Part shown: positions 6,960-14,179 of the stretch, in pieces | Numbering within the stretch: the stretch's first letter is position 1 | How the letters are laid out: every line of letters begins with the position of its first letter | DNA from: Chloroflexota bacterium | GTDB taxonomy: Bacteria > Chloroflexota > Dehalococcoidia > UBA2979 | Length of the DNA: 14,304 bases | Reading direction: 5' to 3' | NCBI GenBank assembly: GCA_016875695.1 | Contig: VGPB01000028.1 | Coordinates: 1 to 14,304, forward strand | Translations under genes and position numbers: made by a program | Notes under the pieces: model-generated | Seen by the model: the letters and a program-made list of their open reading frames with translations, nothing else | What the model was told of the DNA's origin: nothing | The model's database searches: none

Positions 6960-7841
6960 GTGAAGTGCTTCGTCGCAGGCAGACGCATCCGTGTGGATGC
7001 CGCGTCGGCCTTTCTCACTCTCCTGCTCGCGGCGTCGCTGGTCGGCTGCGCAACGAATGATGGGGCCGCTGCTGGAACGCCGCGACTGGTTTCAACATCA
7101 GCACCCTCCTCTACCCCTGCCCCGAGTACGACACCTGAACCGATCGCCTCGGCGACGGTCGTTGCCACGAGCCGCCCCGGGGGAGCCACGGCATCCCCTG
7201 GTGCAGCATCGCCAACGGAGACGTGGCAGGTGACAAACGTCGTCGACGGTGACACGGTCGACGTCGTCTCCTCGACCGGCCAGAAGGAGCGCATCCGCGT
7301 CATCGGGATCGACACGCCGGAGCGGGGCGAGTGCGGTTTCGCTGACGCTGCCGCTGCGCTCAGCCGCATCGTCGAGGGCAAAGTCGTGACTCTCGTGCCC
7401 GGCGCGCGGGACAACCGGGACGCTTACGGCCGCCTCCTCCGGTACCTCGATGTCGAAGGTCGGGACGCTGGGCTGGAGCTGATCCAGGCCGGACACGCGA
7501 TCGCCCGATACGACAGCCGCGACGGCTATGGACGGCACCCGCGAGAGGCGGCGTATGTCGCCGCGGATGCTGCGAGCCCAAACGCGTGTGGCCGCGTCTC
7601 CGCGAGTGCGCCGACGGCACCTCCACCTGCAGCAACCGCGGTGGCCCCAGTGCAGGTGTTCCGCAACTGTGCGGATCTGAACGCCATCTATCCGGGCGGC
7701 GTGGCCCGAGTTGGTGTGACAGGGAACACGGTCTCGGGTTCGCTCCGTCCGTTCGGCATCACTCCCCTCTTCGATGACGCGCTGTACGAGGCGAACCGCG
7801 CCCGCGACGGAGATGCGGACGGGATCGCCTGCGAGAAGTAG
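6960..7841 (+). CDS. Secreted thermonuclease-excalibur lipoprotein
   Basis: This 293-residue protein starts at GTG 6960 with AAGGAG ten bases upstream. Residues 13-30 form a signal peptide ending in a lipobox (SLVGC, Cys30), then a Thr/Pro/Ala-rich linker to about 87. The thermonuclease (SNase) domain spans about 88-210: NVVDGDTVDVV (93-103), RVIGIDTPERGECG (113-126) and AYGRLLRYL (155-163), placing the metal ligands and the arginines and glutamate typical of Staphylococcus nuclease. An excalibur calcium-binding domain ends the protein (234-293), with FRNCADLN and DGDADGIACE. It should cut DNA or RNA outside the cell, anchored to the membrane or wall. The reading frame continues upstream through the comM fragment without a stop, so a longer chimera is formally possible, but the signal peptide and SD favour 6960. 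It could give nutrients, clear DNA, or block incoming DNA; the role in the element is unknown. Confidence 0.86.
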   Translation: MKCFVAGRRIRVDAASAFLTLLLAASLVGCATNDGAAAGTPRLVSTSAPSSTPAPSTTPEPIASATVVATSRPGGATASPGAASPTETWQVTNVVDGDTVDVVSSTGQKERIRVIGIDTPERGECGFADAAAALSRIVEGKVVTLVPGARDNRDAYGRLLRYLDVEGRDAGLELIQAGHAIARYDSRDGYGRHPREAAYVAADAASPNACGRVSASAPTAPPPAATAVAPVQVFRNCADLNAIYPGGVARVGVTGNTVSGSLRPFGITPLFDDALYEANRARDGDADGIACEK

Positions 7842-7847
7842 GCGTGC

Positions 7848-8162
7848 TCACGAGGCGGCACGCAGCTCGGCGATCCTCCGGAATACGGTCCTCTCGGAGA
7901 GTCCGAGGCGCGTGGCGATCTCGGTCGGCCGGCATCCCTGGCGAGCCAGTGCTTCGAGGTCGCTGCAGACGTCCGATACCGTCCACTCCCGCCAGCCGCA
8001 ACTGTCGTCGATGCAGAACAGCACGGCCGCGAGGCGCCCATTAGCGCCGGCCTGCAACTCTTCCGACAGGAAGTTGCCGCAGCCACGCGGACAGTACTCG
8101 GCGTACTCGCGCTCAACGCCAGACAGCCGGGGTTCACCGTAGATGCGTCCACGCGATCTCAC
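7848..8162 (-). CDS. Small zinc-ribbon/helix-turn-helix protein
   Basis: This 104-residue protein has two parts. Cys24, Cys28, Cys50 and Cys55 (CPRGC and CIDDSC) could hold a zinc ion. Residues 78-99 (RPTEIATRLGLSERTVFRRI) form a clear helix-turn-helix of the kind used by DNA-binding regulators and recombination factors. The GTG at 8162 overlaps the TGA of the primase gene (GTGA), and GGAG lies seven bases upstream, so the two should be translationally coupled. It may regulate the element's replication gene or act as an excision/copy-number factor; that is inference. It ends six bases from the convergent nuclease stop. I do not recognise a named family. Confidence 0.72.
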   Translation of the reverse strand: MRSRGRIYGEPRLSGVEREYAEYCPRGCGNFLSEELQAGANGRLAAVLFCIDDSCGWREWTVSDVCSDLEALARQGCRPTEIATRLGLSERTVFRRIAELRAAS

Positions 8163-8776
8163 AGCGGGTCTCCACGCAGCGCGGCGTCAGCGCACGCGTC
8201 GCACAACTGACCGGGCTCTGCTACCGGAGTGCCGCAGCCGTCATCGCACGTTGGTGACAGGTGGAGGGTTGAGGGTTGTGGAGGGTTTTCCGAAAACTCT
8301 TCTTCGCGAGGTTCGTCATGGAAAAGTTCCTGCAAATTGCCCTCTAACCCTCCACCCTCCACCCGTGCGAGCAGCCCGATCCCCGTGTAGACGTTGCCGC
8401 GCTTGGTGCTCTTTCTCGTGAACCGCTCGCCCACGCGGCGACCGAAAGTCGTCGTCGTCAGCCGCTCCCGGGCCGGCATGCCGAGGCGCTCGGCCCAGGC
8501 GGCGTACTCGGCGTAGAGCGCGGACGCGCCCACCGAGCAACCGTCCGCTACGACGCACTGGGATGCGATGAAGTCGGCGAGCGGGTCGGACTCCGCACGG
8601 TAGGTTTCCGTGGCGACGAGCACGCTGCGCGGCGGGTCGAGTCCCCGAACCTTCCAGTCGATGGCACCGCGAACCGCCCATGCCAGGATGCCGGGCAGTT
8701 CCTCGGCAAGCCGCCGCTCCAGGAACGGGTCCCGCTCCTTCTCCGCGAAGACGCGCTCGAAGCGGATCAGCTTCAC
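8159..8776 (-). pseudogene. C-terminal part of the primase-helicase, beyond an in-frame TAG
   Basis: This piece lies in the same frame as the upstream primase gene. After ...VHDDSEGF comes TAG (8783-8785), then codons for RRVKLIRFERVF. Relatives have GFWRR here, so a TGG-to-TAG change is the simplest explanation. The open part contains the end of the D5/SF3 helicase domain (KLIRFERVFAEKERDPFLER, AEELPGILAWAVRG) and the wing region SDPLADFI followed by ERLTTTTFGRRVGERF. A C-terminal CDDGC...CDAC pattern could bind zinc. A GTG at 8776 could restart translation but I see no clear SD. Without readthrough or restart the helicase would lack its C-terminal end. Confidence 0.8.
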
Positions 8777-8782
8777 CCGTCG

Positions 8783-10624
8783 CTAGAACCCCTCTGAGTC
8801 GTCATGCACAACGGGGAGGTGGTTCACGGCCAACCAGAACTTCGCCACCGGCGTGAACTCGAACGGGGGCGCGTACTTCGGGTTCGCGGTGATCGGGTCA
8901 GCCCCGGTCATCGCCTTGATGCGCGCCTCGTTGAGCCGCGCCCCGTCGTTTGTCTCAGAACTCGTCACCAGGCGCTTGCCCGGCAGCAGCGCCAGTTCCG
9001 GTGTGAGCTGCGAGCGTCCAACGAGTTCGAACGCGCTGAACGGCAAGTTCAGGGCGTAATCGCCGGCAAGCCGCCGGAGCATGTTCAGCAGCACGGACTT
9101 CCCGTTGCCGCCGTTCCCGAACAGAAGGAACAGCGCGTGCTCGGTGACGTCGCCGGTGAGCGAGTAGCCGATGGCACGTTGCACGAAGGCGATCAGCGCC
9201 TCGTCGCCGCTGAAGATCTCGTGCAGGAACCGCTCCCACCGCGGGCACTCGGCGTCGGGCCGGTAGGGGATCGGGATGGCGAGGGTGATCCGGTCTTCCG
9301 GACGGCCCGGTCGGAGCGCACCGGTGGCGAGGTCGACGACGCCGTTCTCCACGGCGATCACGTCGGTCTGCGCGTCCCACGACTCGCCTCGGTCGGCGAT
9401 CCCCGCTTCGGCCTTGGCGAGCTCAATCATCGCGTCGAGGCGCTGCCGCGACTCCGACGAGACGGCATGCCGGAGGCTCTTCTTGCGCCGCTCGTCATCG
9501 GCGATCTCGGTCGCAGCGCGGAGCCGCGCCCGCGCGATCTCCTTCGCCAGCAGGCGGACCTCGGACACATGGTCGGCGATCCAGCGGTGCTCACCCCAGA
9601 TGAGCCAGCGCTTCAGCCGATGGTCGAAGACGACCTTGTCGCGGTACGTCTCCGCGAACGCCTCGGCGTTGCCCGCATCCGTCTCCATGAACCGGGTCAG
9701 CGCGAGTTGCGGCGGCGCGCCACCCGGGCCGACGCGGTTGGTCGGATCGAAGAACTCGGAGCGCCCGGAAAGGGCCGTCGCGACCGTCCGCTCCCCGTAG
9801 GTCTGAGCACCGTGCCGCTCATCCCACTTGTCCCGCATCAGCCCGGACTGCCGGAACAGCCGGTCGATGCGGGCCTGGTCGGGGCCCGTCCAGAAGGCGA
9901 GGAGTCCGCACAACGCGAGGTCGGCCTCGCTCTGCGAGTCGTACGCGGTCGTGTCACCCGACCACAGGGCCGCGAACTTCGAGCCGTTCGACGCTGCCTG
10001 CGCCCGGCGAATCAGCTCGTCGTCGGCAAGGTGCGAGTGGATCGGCCGGGGTGACGGCGCAGGAGCCGGGGACCCCTCGAACACTCGCGCGTGGAGCGCA
10101 GCGAGTTCGGCCGTCCGCTCGCTAATCTCGCTCGGCGTGCCGGAAAGCCGCTCGCCGGTCATCGTGAAGAAGCGCCCCTCGGCGTACATCTCGACTGGGC
10201 CCTTGCGCCTGCGCGTCCCGGGCAGCGTGCCGCGCACGATGACGTGAACGCCCATGCCTGACGGGCTGATCTCCGTGTAGCTCCGGAGCTGCGCGACGAT
10301 CTCGGTTGCCCAGGGCTCCAGCGTGCCGGCCTCGGGGTCGCGGCAGCCGTCGAGGTCGACGCCGACATAAGAGTCATGGGGGGTGAACACGAAGCCGGTG
10401 CCGTCCGTGCCAGGACAGGCGAGCGCCTCGGCGAACGTGCCCCAGGTGGCTGCGTCTGTCGTGGAGGCGAGCGTGCCACTGAGGGGGTTCAGCGGCTGCT
10501 TCGTGGGCTTCGCCCGGTCGGGAACCTGCACGAGCCGCCACCCGACCCACTGCGGGAGTTCGCGAAGTTCAGCGGGTATGCTGTCGGGACTGAACGGGGA
10601 TCGCGCGGCGGGGTAGGCGCTCAT
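8783..10624 (-). CDS. Primase-polymerase/D5-type SF3 helicase (replication protein), truncated by TAG
   Basis: The 613 residues read to the TAG. Residues 20-170 resemble an archaeo-eukaryotic-type primase-polymerase: GVDLD (88-92, metal-binding Asp90 and Asp92), SPSGMGVH (120-127) and EMYAEGRFFTMTG (145-157), as in prophage and NrS-1-type enzymes. A linker domain (200-290) follows, then the D5 N-terminal region (about 310-490), then the SF3 ATPase: Walker A GNGGNGKS (503-510), LVTSSET (552-558) and the sensor segment FWLAVNHLP (596-604). Such proteins start and drive replication of plasmids, phages and satellites. The ATG at 10624 has only a weak SD. The 5' end lies 83 bp inside the right edge of the element, facing inward. 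With the following piece the full protein would be about 821 residues. Confidence 0.88.
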   Translation of the reverse strand: MSAYPAARSPFSPDSIPAELRELPQWVGWRLVQVPDRAKPTKQPLNPLSGTLASTTDAATWGTFAEALACPGTDGTGFVFTPHDSYVGVDLDGCRDPEAGTLEPWATEIVAQLRSYTEISPSGMGVHVIVRGTLPGTRRRKGPVEMYAEGRFFTMTGERLSGTPSEISERTAELAALHARVFEGSPAPAPSPRPIHSHLADDELIRRAQAASNGSKFAALWSGDTTAYDSQSEADLALCGLLAFWTGPDQARIDRLFRQSGLMRDKWDERHGAQTYGERTVATALSGRSEFFDPTNRVGPGGAPPQLALTRFMETDAGNAEAFAETYRDKVVFDHRLKRWLIWGEHRWIADHVSEVRLLAKEIARARLRAATEIADDERRKKSLRHAVSSESRQRLDAMIELAKAEAGIADRGESWDAQTDVIAVENGVVDLATGALRPGRPEDRITLAIPIPYRPDAECPRWERFLHEIFSGDEALIAFVQRAIGYSLTGDVTEHALFLLFGNGGNGKSVLLNMLRRLAGDYALNLPFSAFELVGRSQLTPELALLPGKRLVTSSETNDGARLNEARIKAMTGADPITANPKYAPPFEFTPVAKFWLAVNHLPVVHDDSEGF

Positions 10625-10705
10625 GGCTTCGACCGCCGTCCCGGACGAAGCACGAACACCCGGCGAACCGGCTGCACGTTGGCGTAGTCATTACTCGCAC
10701 GGATG

Positions 10706-10714
10706 CCCGTGCCG
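10706..10714 (+). repeat. Right junction repeat (attR-like)
   Basis: This is the second copy of CCCGTGCCG, directly repeated from 6899-6907. From here rightwards the sequence reads as comM (PCRYHGDGRRACTC); leftwards to the primase start at 10624 it shows no protein similarity that I recognise and should hold the element's right attachment arm. Confidence 0.6.
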
Positions 10715-11159
10715 CTACCACGGCGACGGGCGGCGCGCGTGCACGTGCGCGGAGGCGACGGTGACGTGCTACCAGCGGCGCATCTCGGGGCCGCTGCTCG
10801 ACTGCTTCGACTTGTTCATCGAGGTGTCGCACGTGGGGTACTGCGAGCTGACTGACGACGCGACGGGGGACCCGTCCGAGGCGGTGCGCGCGGTGCAGGG
10901 CCGGCGGTTTGCAGGCACGGGCTACGTAACGAACGCGGAGATGGGGCCGCTGGAGGTGCGCGAGCACTGCCAGGCGCGGCTCGCCGAGCGCGCGCAGCCG
11001 CTGCTCGCCGCGGCGATGGAGCAGCTGGCCCTCTCGGCGCGCGCGTTCCATCGCGTGCTGAAGGTCGCACGGACGGTCGCGGACCTCGCGGGGTCGAAGA
11101 CGATCGAGGCGGCGCACCTCGCCGAGGCGGTGCAGTACCGGCGGCGCGGCAGCGACTAG
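10708..11159 (+). pseudogene. comM: comM (YifB) C-terminal fragment
   Basis: About 150 codons match the ComM C-terminal third: the zinc-finger-like CPCRYHGDGRRACTC, then RISGPLLDCFDLFIEV, then LSARAFHRVLKVARTVADLA and HLAEAVQYR. The family usually has SGPLLDRxDL; here the Arg is Cys, which suggests relaxed selection in addition to the physical break. The frame is open back to an ATG at 10623, but those first 27 codons belong to the inserted element and do not look like comM. The stop at 11159 is 11 bp before the epoxide hydrolase start, which suggests that the two genes once shared a transcript. Confidence 0.86.
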
Positions 11160-11170
11160 CAGGAGCGCGC

Positions 11171-12316
11171 GTGCCGTACCTGCCGTTTCGCGCGGAGTTC
11201 AGCGAGCTCGCCATCGTCGACCTGCATCGGCGGCTCGACGCGACGCGCTGGCCGGAGGTGCCGTTCGCGAGCGGGTGGGCGGCGGGCACGGAGGACGTGC
11301 CGCTGCGCGCGCTCGTGCGCTACTGGCGGTTCGAGTTTGACTGGTTCGCGGTGCAGCGGTGGCTGAACGGCTTTGCGCACCTGCGCGGGCCGATCGGCGA
11401 GCAGGAGGAGCTGCACTGCGTGGTGCTGAGTGGCACGGGAGGACGGGGCGCTGCGCCGGGGGGCGCGCCGCGCGTGCCGCTGCTGCTGCTGCACGGCTGG
11501 CCGGGGTCGCTCATCGAGCTGCTGCCGGCGGCGGAGCGGCTCGCGGGCGGGGTCGAGGGCGTCGCGTTCGACGTGGTTGTGCCGTCGCTGCCGGGGTTCG
11601 GCTTCTCGGACGCGCCGCGGCAGCCGGGGATGCACCCGGGGCGCATCGCGGAGCGCATGCACGCGCTGATGCAGGGGCTGGGGTACGAGCGCTACGGGGT
11701 GCAGGGCGGCGACTGGGGCGCGCACATCGGGGCGCGGCTGGCGCGAGCGCACCCGGAGGCGGTGCTGGGGCTGCACCTCAACTTCCCGGCCGGGCTCGTG
11801 CCGCCCGCCGGCGAGCCGGATGCCGAGGAGCGCGCGTGGCAGCAGGCGATGGCGCGCTGGTGGGCGGCGAAGGGGGCGTACAGCCGGCTGCAGCGCACCC
11901 GGCCGCACTCGCTCGGCTACGCGCTGACGGACTCGCCGGTCGGCCTGCTCGCGTGGCAGCTGGAGAAGTTCTGGGCGTGGTCGGAGCACGGTGACGACCT
12001 GTGGGCGACGCTCGACCGGCAGCTGGTGCTGGCGAACGTGACGCTGTACTGGCTCACGAAGTGCGCGCTCCCGGCCGCGCGCACGTACTTCGAGGCGGAG
12101 CACGAGCAGCCGCCGTGGGTCGCGGCGCGCTGTGAGGTGCCGACGGCGTTCGCTCGCTACCCAGGCGAGCCGTGGGGCGTGCCGCGCGCGGTTTTCGAGC
12201 GGTCGTACCGGCTTGAGCGGTGGAGCGAGCCGCCGCGCGGCGGTCACTTCGCTGCGCTGGAGCAGCCGGAGCTGTTCGCCGCAGACGTCGCGGCGTTCTT
12301 CGCGGGCCTGCGCTGA
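11171..12316 (+). CDS. Epoxide hydrolase (EHN-type, alpha/beta hydrolase)
   Basis: This 381-residue protein starts at GTG 11171, with GGAG six bases upstream. Residues 1-100 match the epoxide hydrolase N-terminal (EHN) domain (LHRRLDATRWPEVPF, YWRFEFDWFAVQRWLNGFAH). The alpha/beta hydrolase core has the oxyanion motif HGWPG (108-112), the nucleophile in GGDWGAHIGARLA (Asp181), the acid Glu333 in YPGEPWG and the base in GGHFAALEQPELFA (His359). By analogy with microsomal epoxide hydrolase it should open epoxides to diols through an ester on Asp181. No N-terminal membrane anchor is seen, so it is cytosolic. It lies just downstream of comM; the insertions may have separated it from its native promoter. 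It is convergent with the next gene, with only 8 bp between stops. Confidence 0.92.
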   Translation: MPYLPFRAEFSELAIVDLHRRLDATRWPEVPFASGWAAGTEDVPLRALVRYWRFEFDWFAVQRWLNGFAHLRGPIGEQEELHCVVLSGTGGRGAAPGGAPRVPLLLLHGWPGSLIELLPAAERLAGGVEGVAFDVVVPSLPGFGFSDAPRQPGMHPGRIAERMHALMQGLGYERYGVQGGDWGAHIGARLARAHPEAVLGLHLNFPAGLVPPAGEPDAEERAWQQAMARWWAAKGAYSRLQRTRPHSLGYALTDSPVGLLAWQLEKFWAWSEHGDDLWATLDRQLVLANVTLYWLTKCALPAARTYFEAEHEQPPWVAARCEVPTAFARYPGEPWGVPRAVFERSYRLERWSEPPRGGHFAALEQPELFAADVAAFFAGLR

Positions 12317-12324
12317 ACGGAGCG

Positions 12325-12885
12325 CTACGCGTCGAGCTCCGCGGCCGCCGTCGCGGATGCCGCGTCGCCGTGCGCGTGTTCCGGCGCAGCGCCGAGATCC
12401 GGTGCGGGCGCGGGCGCGCGGTAGCGCGCGCGTAGTGCGACGAGGATCAGGCCGGCGCCCAGCAGCTCGAGCGTCTCCTCGGCGACTGGCGCGACGCCGG
12501 CGACCGCGGCGAACGCATCGACGACGATCGAGCCTGCGCTCGCCGCGACGCCGACGAGCAGCGGCAGCAGCACCGCGCGCGGCTGGTTCCACAGCTCGTG
12601 GCCGTATACGACGACCAAGGCGACGGCGCCGAAGACGTACGCGAGCATGAACACGTCGTCGTTATGGTTGACAGGTCCCCAGCGCCACGCCTGCGCGTCG
12701 GACCACCGCCCGAGGCGCTCGTGTAGGCTCAACGCTTCATCGAACGACAGCATGAGCATGCCGAGGGCGATCAGCACCCACAACGGCGAGCGGTTGCGAC
12801 CGTCCCGCCAGTAGCGTAACGCGTAGCCTGCGGCGCCGAGCAGCAGGAGCGTGCCTGCGACCTCGGAGAAGGTGTCCTTGCCCAT
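12325..12885 (-). CDS. Hypothetical polytopic membrane protein
   Basis: The 186 residues contain about five hydrophobic segments (roughly 7-24, 34-48, 78-94, 103-123 and 138-152) and a hydrophilic His/Asp/Ala-rich tail. Acidic and histidine residues sit at the membrane edges: SFDEALSLHERLG (47-59), NHNDD (73-77) and EETLELLGA (136-144). This spacing of Asp, Glu and His recalls metal-dependent integral membrane hydrolases, but I do not recognise the family and make no functional claim. The ATG at 12885 has AGGGA six bases upstream. It is transcribed toward the epoxide hydrolase. Confidence 0.75.
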   Translation of the reverse strand: MGKDTFSEVAGTLLLLGAAGYALRYWRDGRNRSPLWVLIALGMLMLSFDEALSLHERLGRWSDAQAWRWGPVNHNDDVFMLAYVFGAVALVVVYGHELWNQPRAVLLPLLVGVAASAGSIVVDAFAAVAGVAPVAEETLELLGAGLILVALRARYRAPAPAPDLGAAPEHAHGDAASATAAAELDA

Positions 12886-12975
12886 CGCTCGTCCCTACCG
12901 CCGGTCCCGGCCGGAGGCTGCTCCGCGCGCGTCGAGTAGCGCTTGAGTGTTCGGCACGCCGCGGTGCGCGTCGCG

Positions 12976-13395
12976 CTAGGTGTGCGGGGGAGCGGCGACG
13001 ATCACCGCGTACGCGCGCGTGAAGGCAAGCGCGCCGTCGAGGTAGACGCGGAAGCTGAGCGCGCCGGCCTGTGACAGCGCGAAGTACGGCCGCCACGCGA
13101 GGATGGAGACGGGCGGCACGTCGGCGTGCGGGGCGCCGGGCGCGGTGATTGTCCCGGCAACGAGCTCGTACTCGGCGCCGCCCGGGTCCTGCATCGTGAG
13201 CCGCACGTCGAAGGCGCGGCCGGTGTGCGCGGGCTCGTGCTCGACCTCCACGACGACCCACGGGTCGGCGACGTCAGGCAGCTCGTCGACCTCGAAGGCG
13301 TGCACGATGCCGCCGAGCGTGAGCAGCGGTCGCCCGAAGCGGGGTTGCGGCAGCTCGGCCTTCTGCAGCGCGATGGTGAAGCTGAGCACCGGCAC
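12976..13395 (-). CDS. Small conserved hypothetical protein (possibly DUF6941-like)
   Basis: The 139 residues are predicted mainly beta-strand and soluble: PLLTLGGIVHAFEVDELPDV, DPWVVVEVEHEP, FDVRLTMQDPGG and LSFRVYLDGALAFTRAYAVIV. This resembles a small family of beta-sandwich proteins that are widespread in actinobacteria and chloroflexi; the DUF6941 label is from memory and uncertain. The start is GTG 13395 with no clear SD; GTG at 13389 is an alternative. The next gene on this strand begins 90 bp downstream. Codon pattern and a clean frame support a real gene. Confidence 0.65.
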   Translation of the reverse strand: MPVLSFTIALQKAELPQPRFGRPLLTLGGIVHAFEVDELPDVADPWVVVEVEHEPAHTGRAFDVRLTMQDPGGAEYELVAGTITAPGAPHADVPPVSILAWRPYFALSQAGALSFRVYLDGALAFTRAYAVIVAAPPHT

Positions 13396-13534
13396 GCGCG
13401 GGAGCGTAGCACTGCGCGAGCGGGCGGGCGGCGTGCAGGCGGTGGGGGCGGCACAGTATCATCGGGGCACGGAGCGACGCGTGATGAACGGCGTGCGACA
13501 CGCGGCGCGGCCAGCGCATTGGGGTCTTGCGCGT

Positions 13535-13609
13535 GCCCTCGTAGCTCAGCGGATAGAGCACCGGCCTCCGGAGCCGGGTGCGCAGGTTCGAGTCCTGCCG
13601 GGGGCACCA
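13535..13609 (+). tRNA. tRNA-Arg (CCG)
   Basis: A full cloverleaf can be drawn. The acceptor stem is GCCCTCG (13535-13541) with CGGGGGC (13599-13605). The D stem is GCTC/GAGC. The anticodon stem CCGGC/GCCGG holds loop CTCCGGA with anticodon CCG at 13568-13570. The T stem GCAGG/CCTGC holds loop TTCGAGT. CCA is encoded at 13607-13609. It should read CGG arginine codons. The gene is intact and shows no sign of being an integration site. Confidence 0.96.
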
Positions 13610-13675
13610 CGTCACTCGCCGCAACAGGCACGGGCTAATGCCGGCGGAGCTGTCGCAGCGCCGAGTGCGGGCCGC

Positions 13676-14179
13676 ATGAACGGTCGCGCCCGGAATCGCG
13701 AGGTCGTGGGCGCCTCGCGCTGGTTCGACGCGCTGGGGATCGTCGCCGGCGCAGCGCTGGCCGCGGGGCTGGTGGCGACGTGGCGCGCGGGCGACAGCGA
13801 CGGTGAACGCGCGATGGCGCTGGCGGTGCTGGTCGGCGTGGGCGTCGTGCTCGTGCTGGTGTGGCGCTGGTTCGCACGACTGCAGGTCGAGGTGGACGAG
13901 CGCGCGCTGCGCTTCCGCTTTGGGCCGGTGCGCTGCACTCTGGATGCCGAGCGGATCGCTGGCGTGACGCCGCAGGCGTACCGCTGGTGGCGGTTCGGCG
14001 GGTGGGGCTTGCGGTTCGCGCGTATCGAGGGCCGGCTGGTGCGCGCGTGGAGCGTGCCGTTCGTGCGGAGTGGGGTGGCGGTGGAGACCACGGACGGGCG
14101 GCAGTACTACGTCTCCAGCCGCGCGCCGGAGGCTCTGGTGCACGCGGTGCGCGCGCTGGGCGAGCGGCGCGCGGGATGA
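13676..14179 (+). CDS. Membrane protein with PH-like domain
   Basis: The 167 residues start at ATG 13676. Two membrane helices (about 18-35 and 46-64) are followed by a soluble, probably cytosolic domain: LQVEVDERALRFRFGPVRCT, FGGWGLRF (107-114) and SGVAVETTDGRQYYVSSRAP, then a helix ending EALVHAVRALG. The pattern of paired helices, GGWGxR and the strand with DGR and xSSxxPEAL resembles bacterial PH-like membrane proteins of unknown role. The SD is weak. The frame is open further upstream across the tRNA, but homology and the first helix favour 13676. Its TGA overlaps the next ATG (ATGA), so an operon is likely. Confidence 0.72.
   Translation: MNGRARNREVVGASRWFDALGIVAGAALAAGLVATWRAGDSDGERAMALAVLVGVGVVLVLVWRWFARLQVEVDERALRFRFGPVRCTLDAERIAGVTPQAYRWWRFGGWGLRFARIEGRLVRAWSVPFVRSGVAVETTDGRQYYVSSRAPEALVHAVRALGERRAG

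Larger units (their letters stand above)
6907..10707. mobile_element. 3.8-kb element inserted in comM, no complete integrase
   Basis: The element is bounded by the two comM pieces, whose join restores the expected sequence around the conserved cysteines. It carries a nuclease lipoprotein gene (plus strand) and, convergent to it, a primase-polymerase/D5-helicase gene with a small zinc-ribbon/HTH gene (minus strand). A self-encoded replication protein with no transposase, integrase, capsid or conjugation gene suggests an integrated small plasmid or a phage satellite. Entry by a serine recombinase is inferred from the short shared core, the protein-coding target, and the recombinase remnant 200 bp away. 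The exact edges are uncertain by a few bases because comM has a repeated CCGTGC at the site. Confidence 0.75.

Noticed and set aside
6696..7841. One 381-residue fusion protein of a comM piece and a nuclease
   Set aside because: The nuclease has its own signal peptide, lipobox and SD at 6944-6949; an internal signal peptide after a AAA+ fragment would not export properly.
8783..8785. TAG as a recoded sense codon across the window
   Set aside because: TAG is the natural stop of the hydratase, the nuclease and the recombinase frames, so general amber recoding is not supported; a local mutation or error is simpler.
10623..10704. Native start of a short comM-like gene at ATG 10623
   Set aside because: The first 27 codons lie inside the element, show no comM similarity and have no good SD.
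13535..13609. tRNA-Arg as an integration site
   Set aside because: The tRNA is complete, no partial copy of its 3' end was seen in the window, and no integrase lies beside it.
13103..13675. Extended N-terminus of the PH-like membrane protein reading back through the tRNA
   Set aside because: It crosses a tRNA gene and the antisense of another gene; the first hydrophobic helix begins only after ATG 13676.
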